A stretch of DNA of 64,000 bases from contig CM036201.1 in assembly GCA_020631735.1 (NCBI GenBank), positions 76,646,353 to 76,710,352 on the forward strand, written 5' to 3'. The notes beneath the pieces were generated by a model. That model was not told where the DNA came from and did no database searches. It was given only the letters and a program-made list of their open reading frames with translations. This DNA is from Saccharum officinarum (Eukaryota > Streptophyta > Magnoliopsida > Poales > Poaceae). The position numbers and the translations under genes were made by a program. Below are positions 48,266 through 58,841 of this stretch, in pieces; positions within the stretch are counted from its first letter, which is position 1, and each line of letters starts with the position of its first letter.

Positions 48266-49003
48266 TGTAACGCTCCAGAGTCCAAACGGCTCAGATCCAC
48301 TCTACATGCTGAATAAACCACACCTACCACCATCCCACTTACGCTTTCGTCCTCGCTTCGCATAAAAGAATTAACCCGGGGATGGTGAGATGGACTCTAG
48401 AAGCCTTATATGTTAGTCTATCCCACTCTAAACAACCAAGGTGGGACTAAACTCTCCATAATATCTCATAACATTCACATGGACCACTATGGGCCAAATT
48501 CTAAATTGGGCCAGGTGTGACATACACCCCCCCTCAAAGAACCCGACGTCCTCGTCGGGTCCAACATACCCACAATAAGGCAAACGATAACCAGGAACGT
48601 TCCCTCTTAGCACACGCGACCGTACGCCCAGTGCCGACACATGTGCCACGCCGTGCACTCCGCAGAGCCTACACGCGCAATGAACCCCATGTCCAGCCCC
48701 TGGCCCGCACGCGCCCGTGGCCACGAAGGTCGGCTCTGATACCATTTGTAACGCTCTAGAGTCCAAACGGCTCAGATCCACTCTACACGCTGAATGAACC
48801 ACACCTACCACCATCCCACTTACGCTTTCGTCCTCGCTTCGCGTAAAAGGATTAACCCAGGGATGGTGAGATGGACTCTAGAAGCCTTATATGTTGGTCT
48901 ATCCCACTCTAAACAACCAAGGTGGGACTAAACTCTCCACAATATCTCATAACATTCACATGGGCCACTATGGGCCAAATTCTAAATTGGGCCGGGTGTG
49001 ACA
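48266..49003 (-). mobile_element. TRIM2: miniature LTR retrotransposon at the E4 terminus
   Basis: The 257-bp LTRs (48266-48522 and 48747-49003) flank 224 bp. On the minus strand the LTR begins TGTCACACC and ends GAGCGTTACA. The PBS TGGTATCAGAGC lies at 48744-48733 and a purine tract (gaggggggtgta) at about 48534-48523. It has no TSD of its own: the flanks are ACCGT and ATGAT, and ATGAT is the target site of E4. No protein is encoded. LTR ends, PBS and purine tract resemble those of the chromoviruses here, so these are its likely helpers (inference). Confidence 0.88.
48541..48560. other. Perfect hairpin in the TRIM2 core
   Basis: ACCCGACG and CGTCGGGT form an 8-bp perfect stem around TCCT, about 7 bases from the purine tract. 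It may be an RNA signal; no function is shown. Confidence 0.6.
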
Positions 49004-49008
49004 ATGAT

Positions 49009-50733
49009 CCTAGTAAGCATGTACTATATGCACTAATCGCATACTAGTAAGGGATGAAATGATCATGCACATTGCAATGATACCTTTATTATGTTGGAGT
49101 AGAGGATAGTCACATAGATTCCAATTCATTACTCCAATAGAAATGTGAAGTCCAATTTATAAGCTTGGTGAAGACCAATCATTATAGAGAAATCCATTCT
49201 TCACCCATATAAAATGAGAACCACTAATAATCAAGTGCATTATCTCTTGTTGTGGTTGGCTTGCTTTTTCTCTTTGATCAATGCTTGCATGAGAGAAGCA
49301 CTTATGATACCAATTTTATAACCATGACTAGCTCTCTTTTGGGTGTTGCTTGCTTTTCTTGATCAACCCTATTGATTGCTTTAATTAAACATCTCAAATG
49401 TCCCTTGAATTCATCACTTCCATGTTAGCCTTCCAAGCCGGTGCTCGGTTTACCCACCCATGGGTGGCAAGCCCCCTCAGCAGGGAGAAGTGACCTCTCT
49501 CCAAAGAACCATCCTTGACACTTACTTGAATTGACTTTGATTGATTGATCTATGGACTTAACTTGATGAGTAACCTTGAATTATTCTTTAAGTCCTTTTC
49601 TTTCTACCAAATGATCTCCAATCATTACTAGAACTTGAACCTCATCTTCATCTTGAGTTTGATCTTCATTTTCAAATTTGAGTACCAAATTTGTACACTA
49701 AGTACATTCCACAATCAATGCCCTTGTACTCATTTCTTGTCATGCTTCTAGATCAATTCAGAACTAAACTTAGGTGCCTCAAACACTTATAAATATGTTT
49801 CCAACTTGAGGACCTTTCACTTAAAGTGACTCTAGATCAATCCAATAATTGTCACTTTTCTGGCAGATTCTGTAGCCTTCAAAGAATAATTCATATCTCC
49901 CAATGTACAGGTCCAAATGCCACGAAATTTGGTGAAGATATGAATTACTAAGTCATCTAGCAACTGTAAAAATTTGAGCTTCATTTGACTTCTAGATTGC
50001 TACTAGATTTCAAATCTTCCACCACTGCTACATGCTGAAAACTGCTGCACTATAGCTGACAAGATGTGCTCTAAAACCATAGCATTTCTCATCCAATTAT
50101 CATGAAATTTATACAGCATCTCATATCATAAGTCTAGAGCATGCATACCAAATTTCAAGCCAATCCAATATGATTTAGTCACTCAAACTCAGACTTGATC
50201 TCAGCTAGCTCAGATTTTCAATAATGGACAGATTTCAATACATTGAGCTATACTTCACCAAATTGAATCAAACTTGAAACTAACTTGTTTGAACACTTTC
50301 ATAAGACATATATCCATTCAATCCACTTACTAAATGTCATCTCATGAATTTATCCAACACAAATCAATCCAAATTTGATTGCTAGGCATTTAATCCATTC
50401 AATCATCTCATAGCAAGCAACATTGCAAATATATCCAATTCAATCAACTCATATGCACCCAAATAAAATGATCAACTAGAGATATACCTTGGTTATCACA
50501 TGATCATCCTTTTAGCAAGCTCCAAATCAAATATTTGCAAGCCATCAAATATATCCAATAAATCACCATAATCTTGAATGTTGCACTTGTATGTTGTAGC
50601 ATTTGGACTCCACTTATTTTGACTTGGCATTGGGATAGAATATGCACTAAGCTTTAAAACTTGATTCAACATATGATGACCAATATGAATCTAAATGAAT
50701 CAAGCCTCCAATGCCGATGGTACCTACAAACAA
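49009..50733 (-). other. E3 internal region right of E4, downstream of gag
   Basis: AT-rich with no recognisable protease, integrase or RT motif on either strand. This is where pol would be expected in an autonomous copia element. Confidence 0.6.
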
Positions 50734-52703
50734 TCATCCACTTTTTGATGGTACCCAAACAAGTTTGGGTCCTCTCAAGTTAGGAGCAACATACTTAGGC
50801 AAAGCCTTAGTATGGGTAGCGGGATGTTTTGTAATTCCAACCAATAAGGTACCATTGCCATCCTTTCTAAGCATGTTAGTATTATTAATTGAACTAGGCT
50901 TAGAATTATTACCTAGAGGACATGAATGAACCATGTGTCCCCTTTCCCGGCATGAATAGCATCTTCTCTTTGGTTGAGCCTTTTCTTCCTTGCTCATGTG
51001 ATGCTCTTCATTGCCTTGCCTCTCATGAGTTACTTGAGCATTCTTCTCAAGCTTGGTAGGACACCCCGAGGCAAAGTGTCCCATATCTTCACACTTGAAG
51101 CACTTGATGTGAGCCAAATTTCTTTTCTCAATTTGATTCTTGCTTATCATCTTGGTATCTTGGATTTGCATTGGATGCCTTCCTCTTCCACCCTTCTTGT
51201 TTTCTTTTTCTTCTTCTCATGCTTAATGTGTGGCTTTGGTTGAGGCTCTTCTTGTTGCTTCACTAGTTTCTTGCTTGGGCACATTGAGGTGTAGTGACCC
51301 CATGTATGACACTTGAAGCACTTGCGTTTGAGCCTTTCTTCTTCTTTCTTCAACTTGAGCTTCTCTAAGTTGGGACATGTTTGGTGAAGATGACCCACTT
51401 CATGGCATCGGTAGCACATGAAATGAGAGAGCTTCTCTCAAGCTAGCTTCTTCATCTTCCTTTCTCTTTTCTTTTCCCCTTTGGTCATATTCTTCTTGCT
51501 CTTGTTGAAACCAAGGCCACTCTAGTCACCAAAGTTTCTTTGAGTTTTCAACATATGCTTAAAGGTGACTTTTGAGTTGTAGCACCTCTCTAACTTGTTG
51601 CTCAATTTCTTTACTTCACTTTTGAGCTCATTGTTATCCTTCAAAATGTTAGTCTTACAAGACATAGAAGTAGAACAAGCATATATATGTGAAGAACATG
51701 ACATATCTAATAAGTCATCACAAGAGGTGGATACATGCTTTCTCCCTACATCACATGGGTTAGTCACATTTTGCAATTGATCATTTGATCCATGTGATGA
51801 GCTCTCATTAATTTTAATTTTCTTTAATAACATCTTAAAGAGAGAAGCATGTTCTTGTACCAAATTATCATGAGCAACACTAAGTTCCTCATGAGCCAAT
51901 TTTAGCTCCTCATGTGAACAAGTAGTAACATAAAGTAGATGCTTTTGTTGTTCACATGTGGTTTTTAGAAATGAGTTTTCATTTTCCAATTTCATGGTTT
52001 TAGCTTTCTCATTTTCTAAAGACATGTTCATGCTAGCAAGTCTACTAACAAGCTCATCATATGAATCAACATGATTAATCACATTATCATTTGATACCTT
52101 TGTGTCACCTAGTGACATGAAGCAATGTGATGTAGTGAATGGGATTGTAGTAGCATCATCAAGGCCCAAGCATGAACCAACGTTGTCACCATCAAGTGTG
52201 CTTGGGGTAGAAACATCACTCGCAACACATGATGCATCATCGCCATCCTTGTCAAGTGAACTTGTGGTAGATCGATCATCATCATCACTTGACCATGAGG
52301 TGGAGCAATCCTCCACAACCATCGTGTTGTGGTCATGCACAACATCATCATGTGCAACCTCCTTGGGCTTGACATCATCATCATCATCGGTGATAGCTCC
52401 ATACTTTTCATTGAGATAGGCCCATATCTTATGAGCGGATTTGAGGTCCATGATCTTACCAAAGATGCTATCATCCAAAGATCTATACATGATGTTAGTA
52501 GCTTGGATGTCAAGATCTAGGCATTTCTCTTGTGCTTGAGTTAGATTATCTTCATCCAACACATGAGAAAAGCCTACATCTACCATTCACCACATTTAAG
52601 GGCAAATAAACTTAAAATTACATATCATCCAATTTTTCCATCGTGCAAAGTGTGTGTCATCAAACATGCGAGGACAATCAACATCTAGTCCATATTCCGC
52701 CAT
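50734..52703 (-). pseudogene. E3 gag with coiled coil and four CCHC zinc knuckles
   Basis: The reading starts at an ATG at 52703 (MAEYGLDVDCPRMFDDTHFA) after the PBS. TAA (52596-52598) and TGA (52587-52589) interrupt it, and it continues as the 354-residue frame 52586-51522 (VDVGFSHVLDEDNLTQAQEK). That frame has a gag domain (KIMDLKSAHKIWAYLNEKYG), an acidic stretch, and a long coiled coil (about residues 180-260). Two more frames, 51419-51147 and 51171-50734, carry the knuckles CYRCHEVGHLHQTC, CFKCHTWGHYTSMC, CFKCEDMGHFASGC and CYSCRERGHMVHSC, and end near RGPKLVWVPSKSG. Breaks lie near 51420-51525 and 51147-51171. It would package RNA; no enzyme follows. The long coiled coil and the LVWVP-type tail recall Sirevirus-type gag. 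Confidence 0.85.
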
Positions 52704-52740
52704 CCTCTCGGGTCGGTGAAGACCACAAATGAGAGACCGG

Positions 52741-52752
52741 GCTCCGATACCA
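52741..52752 (-). promoter_or_regulatory. E3 primer-binding site
   Basis: TGGTATCGGAGC on the minus strand, two bases after the LTR end at 52755; one mismatch to the standard initiator-tRNA site. Confidence 0.85.
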
Positions 52753-52754
52753 AT

Positions 52755-54367
52755 TGAAGGGTCGAGATGGCGGACTAGAGGGGGGTGAATAGTCCTTTCT
52801 AAAAATAATCGCGTCGGCAAACCGAAATAAATGCGGAATTAAAACTATCGGTCTAGCCAAGACTACACCCCTCTATCTAAGTTCACAAGCACCTCACAAA
52901 GATCCTAATTATGTAACTAAGGTGCTTTCCTTAGCAAGAGCTCTCCTAAAGAATTCTAGGGCAAGGTCACACAAACCTATGCACTAGTACTTTAGCAAAG
53001 CCGGGGAGCTCCTACACAATTCTAGTAAGCAAAAGTACGAAGCCACCTATGCTCAGTAGCAATGCTCAATAGCATGGCAACTAATGCCAAACTAGAGAGC
53101 GCAAATTACTTAGCTACACAAACTAAGTAATATGACTAACAAGGTTACACAAACCAAATTAGCCACGCAACGGGAGCTACTTCTATGCTACACAAGCAAG
53201 AAGGTAACTAGCTAACTACACAAGCAAACTAGTTACAAGAGCAACTACACAAGCACAAGTATATGAATGTAAATACAAGCTTGTGAATTGAAAGCAGGTC
53301 GCAGCGAAACAGCGAACAGAGATGTTCCAATAAGCTCCCGAAGCGACCGGACTCGCTGCAGCGTCCGGTCACTTTCGCCCGCGAAAAACACTGACCGGAC
53401 GCGCAGGTGCTGACCGGACGCATCTGGTCACGAGTCCGGTCACAGACCACTCTTCGGTAAAATGGTGATATCTCTTAGCTCCGAACTCCGATTTCGATGA
53501 TCTTGGACATTTTGGAAAGCTTACTCAGAGGACTACACATCCCACTAAAGCACTTGATTCAATTCACAATGGATCAAAGCAGGATTCCACTCCAAGAGCC
53601 ATCCTAGTGTCCGGAGAACACCAAAACATTTCTCTCTTCTCTAAGTTGATCAACACCAACTCCAACACCTTCTCCTTTGCAAATGTGCCAACACCACCAT
53701 ATGTAAAACACCATGTGCATGTGTGTTAGCATTTTCACAATCATTTTCTCGAAGAAGTTAGGCACTTAACTTGCCTCGCCACTCGATCCTAACACGTATG
53801 CAAAGTTTGATCGCTCAAGTGGCACTAGATTACCAATATGCAAACAAGTTTGCCCCTCTTAATAGTATGGCCATCTATCCTAAACCCGGTCATCAACTTC
53901 TCTACACACCTATAACCGGTGAAATGAAAATGCCCTAGGTTATACCTTTGCCTTGCGCATTCCACTCTATCTCCGACGTTGATGCAACACATGCACCAAC
54001 CATATCACAAATGATATGATCCACTTCATATCATCATGTGACCGTATTGGTTCATCGATCTTGACATCACTTGCTCTTCACCGTTGCCTCGGTCCATCGG
54101 CGCCAAGTCTTGCTCAAGCTTCACCGCCTCGCGGTCCATCGCTCCAAAGCCTCCGACTTGCCCTTCACACTTGCAACCGGTCCATCAAGCCAAGCCTCAT
54201 CTTGATCTTCGCCACCTTGGTCACATGACTCCATGTTATGTCTCATGTGCAATGAGCTCCTTCATGACACAATCATCTGTGGACTAATTCCCTGTATATC
54301 TCACATAAACACAATTAGTCCATCTAAGGTTATCACTCAATTACCAAAACCAAACAAGGACCTTTCA
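52755..54367 (-). repeat. E3 5' LTR (1.6 kb)
   Basis: It matches the 3' LTR except for an internal loss of about 730 bp at the junction near 53294. The 'gtccggtc' words remain at about 53345-53445. Confidence 0.88.
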
Positions 54368-54372
54368 GCGGC

Positions 54373-55183
54373 CTCTGTACTTATGTGTATAGGTTGCGTG
54401 TTATTATGCCATTTAGAAGGGGGGCTCTACATCTGTTTGCCGAGTGAATCTAATGGCCCTAATTTGTTAGACGAACCTTTGAAAGACTTTATAGTGAACC
54501 CTGCCGACCTTCCTTGGAAGTGGGTCAAGAGATTAGCTACCTCGGGCAAAAGGGTAAATCACGACTCATAGTAAAAGTGTACAACCTCTACAGAGTGTAA
54601 AACTGGTATATCAGTCGTGCTCACGGTCACGAGTGGCCTTGGACCCTTACAGAATAAATGATGAACACTGATGATAATGATAATACTGATGATATTGATG
54701 CTCACTAATGATTGTTGTTTCTTGCTATACGTTATTCACGCTTAAATGATCATGGGGTTATTTGGGCTTACGTAACTTGTTGCTACTCAAATGCTAAAAA
54801 GATGACTCACTAAAAGCTATTGCAGTAAACCCGTGTCAAACCTTTTGAGCCTCATGAACCCTGTGTTATACTTGTTGAGTTCGACATGGACTCACCCTTG
54901 CTATTTCCCACACATCTCAGGAAGGGTACCAGACTGCTAGATTCTGGAATTGTTAGGCTTGTGATCAACCAATCAGTTTGATCCTGAAGTGAAGGTTACA
55001 CCCGGTGTTCGGAGTTGTCTTGCTGCTATGTTGCTCTCTAAGGTTATATCTTATACTATTACATTATATTTAATAAGCACTTGTTTCTTGATATTACACT
55101 TATCTGCAACTATATGTGAGATTTGACCTCTTTATTTCACATATAGTGTATATCTGGTTTTGTCCCTAAAACCGGGTGTGACA
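54373..55183 (+). repeat. E1 LTR, last part
   Basis: This continues E1 after E3 ('ctctgtacttatgtgtatag') with the rest of the R/U5 module, and ends ACCGGGTGTGACA before the GGCAG target copy. Confidence 0.88.
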
Positions 55184-55188
55184 GGCAG

Positions 55189-56157
55189 GAGCTCTGTCCG
55201 ACGGCCGGTTCGTGGCCTAACGGCTAGTGGAGCCTTGGTTGCTCTATTTAAGGCCCTTGGCTGTGGTTGGCTCACTCTCTTGGACATTTTTTCATGTGAT
55301 ACATCCTTCTTGAGCTGAGTAAACCTCTCTCACTCATCTCCTTGCTTGATTGTTCATCAATAGTGAGATTGAGTGATTTCAAGTGTATTTGCTTGAGTGA
55401 TTACAACTAGTGGCACTTGGGGATCGTTGTTGCTGTAATTTTCTTGTTACTTTTGGTGACTGCTGTCACCTAGATGGCTTGGAGCAGCCGAGGAGTGTTG
55501 GTATGAGTTGGTGATTGTTCGCGGCCACTCCCGGTGTTATTGTGAGGGGTTCTTGACCTTAGTCCCAGCGGAAGTTCACAAAAAGGGACTCTAGTGGATT
55601 GGTTGTGATGTTGAGTGCCCTCATTTGTGTTGGTTCTTACGGCGCCCAAGTGTTGGGCTAGATGTGGTGCCTATTAGCACGTGAACCACCAAGTGAATAG
55701 GCCATCACATTGAGGACGTAGATTGCCAGCAAGCATTTGAACCTCGGGATAAATCTTGGTGTCATCATTGGTATTCACATTCATTGATTGATCTCCTGCC
55801 CATTCGGTATATCATCCCTACAGTTGCTCTTTACATTCATAATTCATATATCTTGTGTAGAACTTGTTGCTAAGTGTTGCTAGTTGATTAGTATAGCAAT
55901 TAGTTGAGTAGCTAGTTGTTCTTAGTTGTAGTTGTTTTTCTAGCTAGATCTCTTGTTGCTTGATTAGTGGCATAGGTAAGTGTAGCTTGTGTAATATTCA
56001 TAGAGATCATAGTGAATAGAATTGGTAGGTGGCTTGCCTTTGAGTAGAGCTAGAGCAAAAAACATTTACACCATTTAGTAGTCTAACATTTTGCTCTAAG
56101 TGTTTTGTAGAAATTTTATTAGGCTATTCACCCCCTCTAGCCATCTAGGACCTTTCA
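55189..56157 (+). repeat. S1 LTR, right part
   Basis: A TATA-like 'ctatttaagg' lies at about 55244-55253. Repeated 'agttgttcttagttg' words lie at about 55910-55940, and the LTR ends ATCTAGGACCTTTCA. Confidence 0.75.
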
Positions 56158-56162
56158 AATGC

Positions 56163-56589
56163 CCAAGATAATGTGTCCCACTCGGGCTCCTAGTCGGGTG
56201 CTCTAGTGTGCCGAGTTGGTGTGGCCCCCATGTTGGGTCCACCCTTGGATAGTTGCCTTGGTCTACCTTGGTCTTGGGAGTCGAGTCGACCATGGTCTTG
56301 GTGAGAATAGCTGGACCCTTATACTCATTAAATTTATACATCTTGATGAAACTAACATAACATATCTATATTGGCAATGTAATTATAAGACTTTATTTTA
56401 TTAAAAATATACTACTAAAGACATATTTGATAGAGGAAATGTGATATCATGAGCACATGATGTAGGCTAAACAACCGTATTAACTAAGAGTTTAGTTTAG
56501 GACCTCCACATTTTAACAAAATAAAAAAGAGTGTATTGAATAGAAATTAAGACACAAGAAGCATTATAATTTCAATTTAACATGTGGAT
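56163..56589. other. Unassigned sequence and WAK intron right of S1
   Basis: This is the continuation of the block left of S1, turning into AT-rich WAK intron at about 56340. No gene is seen. Confidence 0.4.
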
Positions 56590-56970
56590 AAAAAGTTTTG
56601 CAACAACTAAGCGAAGATTGATAAGCACATGGGCTGCAAGCATATATAACTCAAGCTAACACTGTAGCTACAGAAATCTATGAATATTGACGGAAACTAT
56701 ATAGCAATTCATGACTAAAGTGTGCCACAAATTCGAAATCTGATAGAGACTACGGAGTGTATGAACACACACCCATTGTGTTATAAAATAAATAGAGAGA
56801 TCACCCATAGATAATTTATTTTGATTAGCTGTAGGTCCAAATTTTATATCTAAGACTTGTAATACTAATGTCTCTTAAAATCTGAGCATGTGTAGTAGCA
56901 CATATCGATAGATTAGTATTAGAGAGAAATAAGGAACTTAGCGAAAACACATTTAAGAGAGAAATATGGC

Positions 56971-58841
56971 CTGTACAATTATTTTGAAGGTACGGATTTC
57001 CTTGGAAGCCATCAGAACACTTGCAGCGATATCCATCACGTGCTTTCCCTCGCGTGACATTTTCACAGAAATTGTTGTCACTGATGCAGGCATATGTAGC
57101 ATTATTTAGCCTAGCTTCCTGGCAAGTTAAGTTTGCTACAACCCATTTTATTATTATATCCTCCTGAGAGAAATCAAAATTACCATCCACAACCTGCCCG
57201 TCGTCCTGGTGACCACCATAGTTAGTGATGACTACCCTCTCCATATTGTTGGAGCTTGTGTCATTCAGCATGTTTGTAACCGTCAGAAGTCCATCATCAA
57301 GTGATAAATTGGTCACACGATACAGTGCATACCCTCGATCAAGAATAGTGCCATTACTCGTACAGTTGAGTTGTTGATTATCATTTGCGAAGCAACCTTC
57401 TTCAATCCCAAAAGGGAATGGAATGTTCATGTTTCCACATAATCTTGTACAGTTCTCTTTGGGCGCCTTTGGATTGTAATCTGCTTCATGGCAAACAAAG
57501 TAAGGAGTTAGCTAGGATTAACCTAAGGAAACAACCATTTTTGAGAGGAAAAAACTAGTAACTTTATTTAGTCCAATGGTAAAGGCATTTGGTATTTATG
57601 ACAATAAATACTGCAAGTGCAGGGTGAGGATCAAAACATTATTTTAATCTTGTTGAATAAATAACACATTAATCCACTTGGATGCGTGGTAAATTCTGTG
57701 ATTCGTGGGTGCTTTCAGATTGGTAATAATATGAACTGACAATGCAATATTTAATATATAAAATGTCCACGTGCCACTTAAAGAAATTATGTCATGCGAA
57801 AAAGAAGCTGAGGCATGAACCTAGAGAATGTCTCAAACCGTTTAAAAAACGACTATGTCATTGGGGGAAAATGAAGCAGAGAGGCTCGAACCTATGCAGC
57901 CATCTACAACATAGGGGTTGCCTTCCATTGAACCAGGGCACAAGCAATAGTAACCTCCTCGAGATAATGGAAGATCGTAGCAGATGCTTTCATTATTACA
58001 AGCATATATAGGTATCCTTATTCACTTGGGATTGGGCACTTTGGCAGCTTGGTTGGTCCGTGATTGTAATGTCAAGTTCCATATCTTGAACTTTGCTTGT
58101 ATTCACCAAACTTGCGTAAAGATCTCCTATAACGAAGTCATAATATGGAGAAAAGATGACCTTGATACTTGAGAGCGCCTCATCTAACGGTGAAATCGTA
58201 CTATTGCGGCGGCCAAGTTTGAGAGTAAAGGCTTGCCGGCCCATTGTTAATGAAATGATGTTGCAGCAGCCAAACCCTCCACAGGCATCGTAGTCCGTGC
58301 TTGGCCTCACCATGATCTCTCTGTTGTCCGTGCAAATACTCATGCAAGAACCAATGAGATCTGTCGTATTATCACCAAACATGTAGGTATCGACACTACA
58401 ACCAACAACATACAAATTGTTTGCAGAATCTATACTAACACCAGTAGGGGCCTCCCAGGACTGAGTGTAGGTGTCCACACCTAAGCCCATGGTGATATTG
58501 TACCCAACAGCAGACGCCCGAACATCATTGTTGCTGACATATATAGAAGTCACCTGAGTTGAGCTGTTTCCGAGGAAGAGCAGCCTTGGGGAACCAGTTG
58601 TGTTGTCGCAGGTGAGCTCGAAGCCTTGCCGGAAGCAGCCCGTCCCTATCCCAAAGGGGTACGAAATTTGGACATCGCCGCAGTGGGAGGGGCAGTGCGC
58701 CAATGAGGCATTGGTTGGGATACCAAGGAGTCCATTCCCGGTCCCGGCGGCATGGACCTTGGCCAGCAGTGCTGGCGCCACGGCGGCTAAACACATGAGC
58801 ACAACGCATGTGCGAACTAGTAGCACTCCAGTAGAGCACAT
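56971..58841 (-). pseudogene. Wall-associated receptor kinase ectodomain, copy 2 (broken)
   Basis: Exon 1 (58841-57892) starts at a true ATG (MCSTGVLLVRTCVVLMCLAA). It encodes a signal peptide, a GUB_WAK domain (CPSHCGDVQISYPFGIGTGC, then CDNTTGSPRLLFLGNSSTQV) and the start of an EGF-like repeat. Exon 2 (57480-56971) has the second GUB_WAK-like and EGF-like parts. Unlike copy 1, the start and codon 62 region are intact. However, four extra bases (TATA) near 58004-58009 shift the frame at KDTY, ending it at 57996-57998. The donor after exon 2 is GC (56970-56969), where copy 1 has GT. Its kinase half is most likely 12893-11429. E6 inserted 288 bp upstream of the ATG. Confidence 0.85.

Larger units (their letters stand above)
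34763..49003 (-). mobile_element. E4: non-autonomous chromovirus derivative with a hybrid 5' end
   Basis: This minus-strand element has its 3' LTR at 34763-37870, internal region 37871-45227 and truncated 5' LTR at 45228-48265, continued by TRIM2 to 49003. The flanks ATGAT (34758-34762 and 49004-49008) match perfectly. A PBS and PPT are present. The internal region holds only eroded pol traces: RNase H-like phrases at about 38220-38550 and RT- and protease-like phrases at about 43850-44080. It also holds a 4.9-kb solo LTR (E5). TRIM1 sits in the 5' LTR. The element could not have made its own proteins recently. The E4 LTRs are very similar to each other and to E1. Confidence 0.85.
30817..54367 (-). 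mobile_element. E3: gag-only Ty1/copia-like LTR retrotransposon, split by E4
   Basis: On the minus strand the LTRs begin TGAAAGGTCC and end CGACCCTTCA. The 5' LTR is 52755-54367 and the 3' LTR is 30817-33159, with a perfect TSD GCGGC (30812-30816 and 54368-54372). The PBS is at 52741-52752 and the PPT at about 33160-33173. The internal region is about 5.3 kb without E4. It contains a Sirevirus-type gag with coiled coil and four zinc knuckles, and no protease, integrase or RT could be found. This fits the 'terminal repeats plus gag' class of non-autonomous elements, which borrow enzymes from relatives. The 5' LTR lacks about 730 bp present in the 3' LTR (31353-32080). Confidence 0.85.
15991..55183 (+). 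mobile_element. E1: solo chromovirus-type LTR, split by E2 and E3
   Basis: The three parts 15991-18108, 29962-30816 and 54373-55183 join into one LTR of about 3.8 kb, beginning TGTAACACCC and ending ACCGGGTGTGACA. It is flanked by a perfect TSD, GGCAG (15986-15990 and 55184-55188). A TATA box 'ctatatatatg' lies at about 16794. Joined parts 2 and 3 match the E4 LTR in order, so E1 and E4 belong to the same or sister families. No internal sequence is present, which makes it a solo LTR. Part 1 carries a 16880-17760 section not seen in the E4 LTR. Confidence 0.85.
15031..56157 (+). mobile_element. S1: solo Sirevirus-type LTR, split by nested insertions
   Basis: The left part (15031-15990) starts TGAAATCTCTAGTTTGGTTT. 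The right part (55189-56157) ends in a CACCCCCTCTAGCCATCTAG block followed by GACCTTTCA. Both ends match the known pattern of grass Sirevirus-like Ty1/copia LTRs, and together they make about 1.93 kb. The flanks AGTGC (15026-15030) and AATGC (56158-56162) are a 5-bp TSD with one mismatch, which suggests an old insertion. No internal region remains, so this is a solo LTR left by LTR-LTR recombination. It is the outermost shell of the nest in the WAK intron. Confidence 0.75.
12894..56970 (-). other. Inferred 44-kb intron of the split WAK gene
   Basis: In rice-type WAK genes an intron separates the second EGF exon (ending ACAG) from the EGF_CA exon (starting AT-ATT-GAT-GAG). Copy 2 ends with ACAG at 56971 and the EGF_CA exon starts with exactly that phase at 12893, both on the minus strand. 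Everything between is AT-rich intron remnant plus nested transposons. The donor is GC (56970-56969) and the acceptor is GG, so splicing is probably lost. Continuity is inferred; the alternative is two independent fragments of tandem genes. Confidence 0.6.

Noticed and set aside
48428..48814. 128-codon frame in TRIM2
   Set aside because: It spans LTR, core and LTR of a miniature element with no coding tradition; no recognisable protein.
52102..52419. Plus-strand Ser-rich frame
   Set aside because: It is antisense to the acidic part of the E3 gag.
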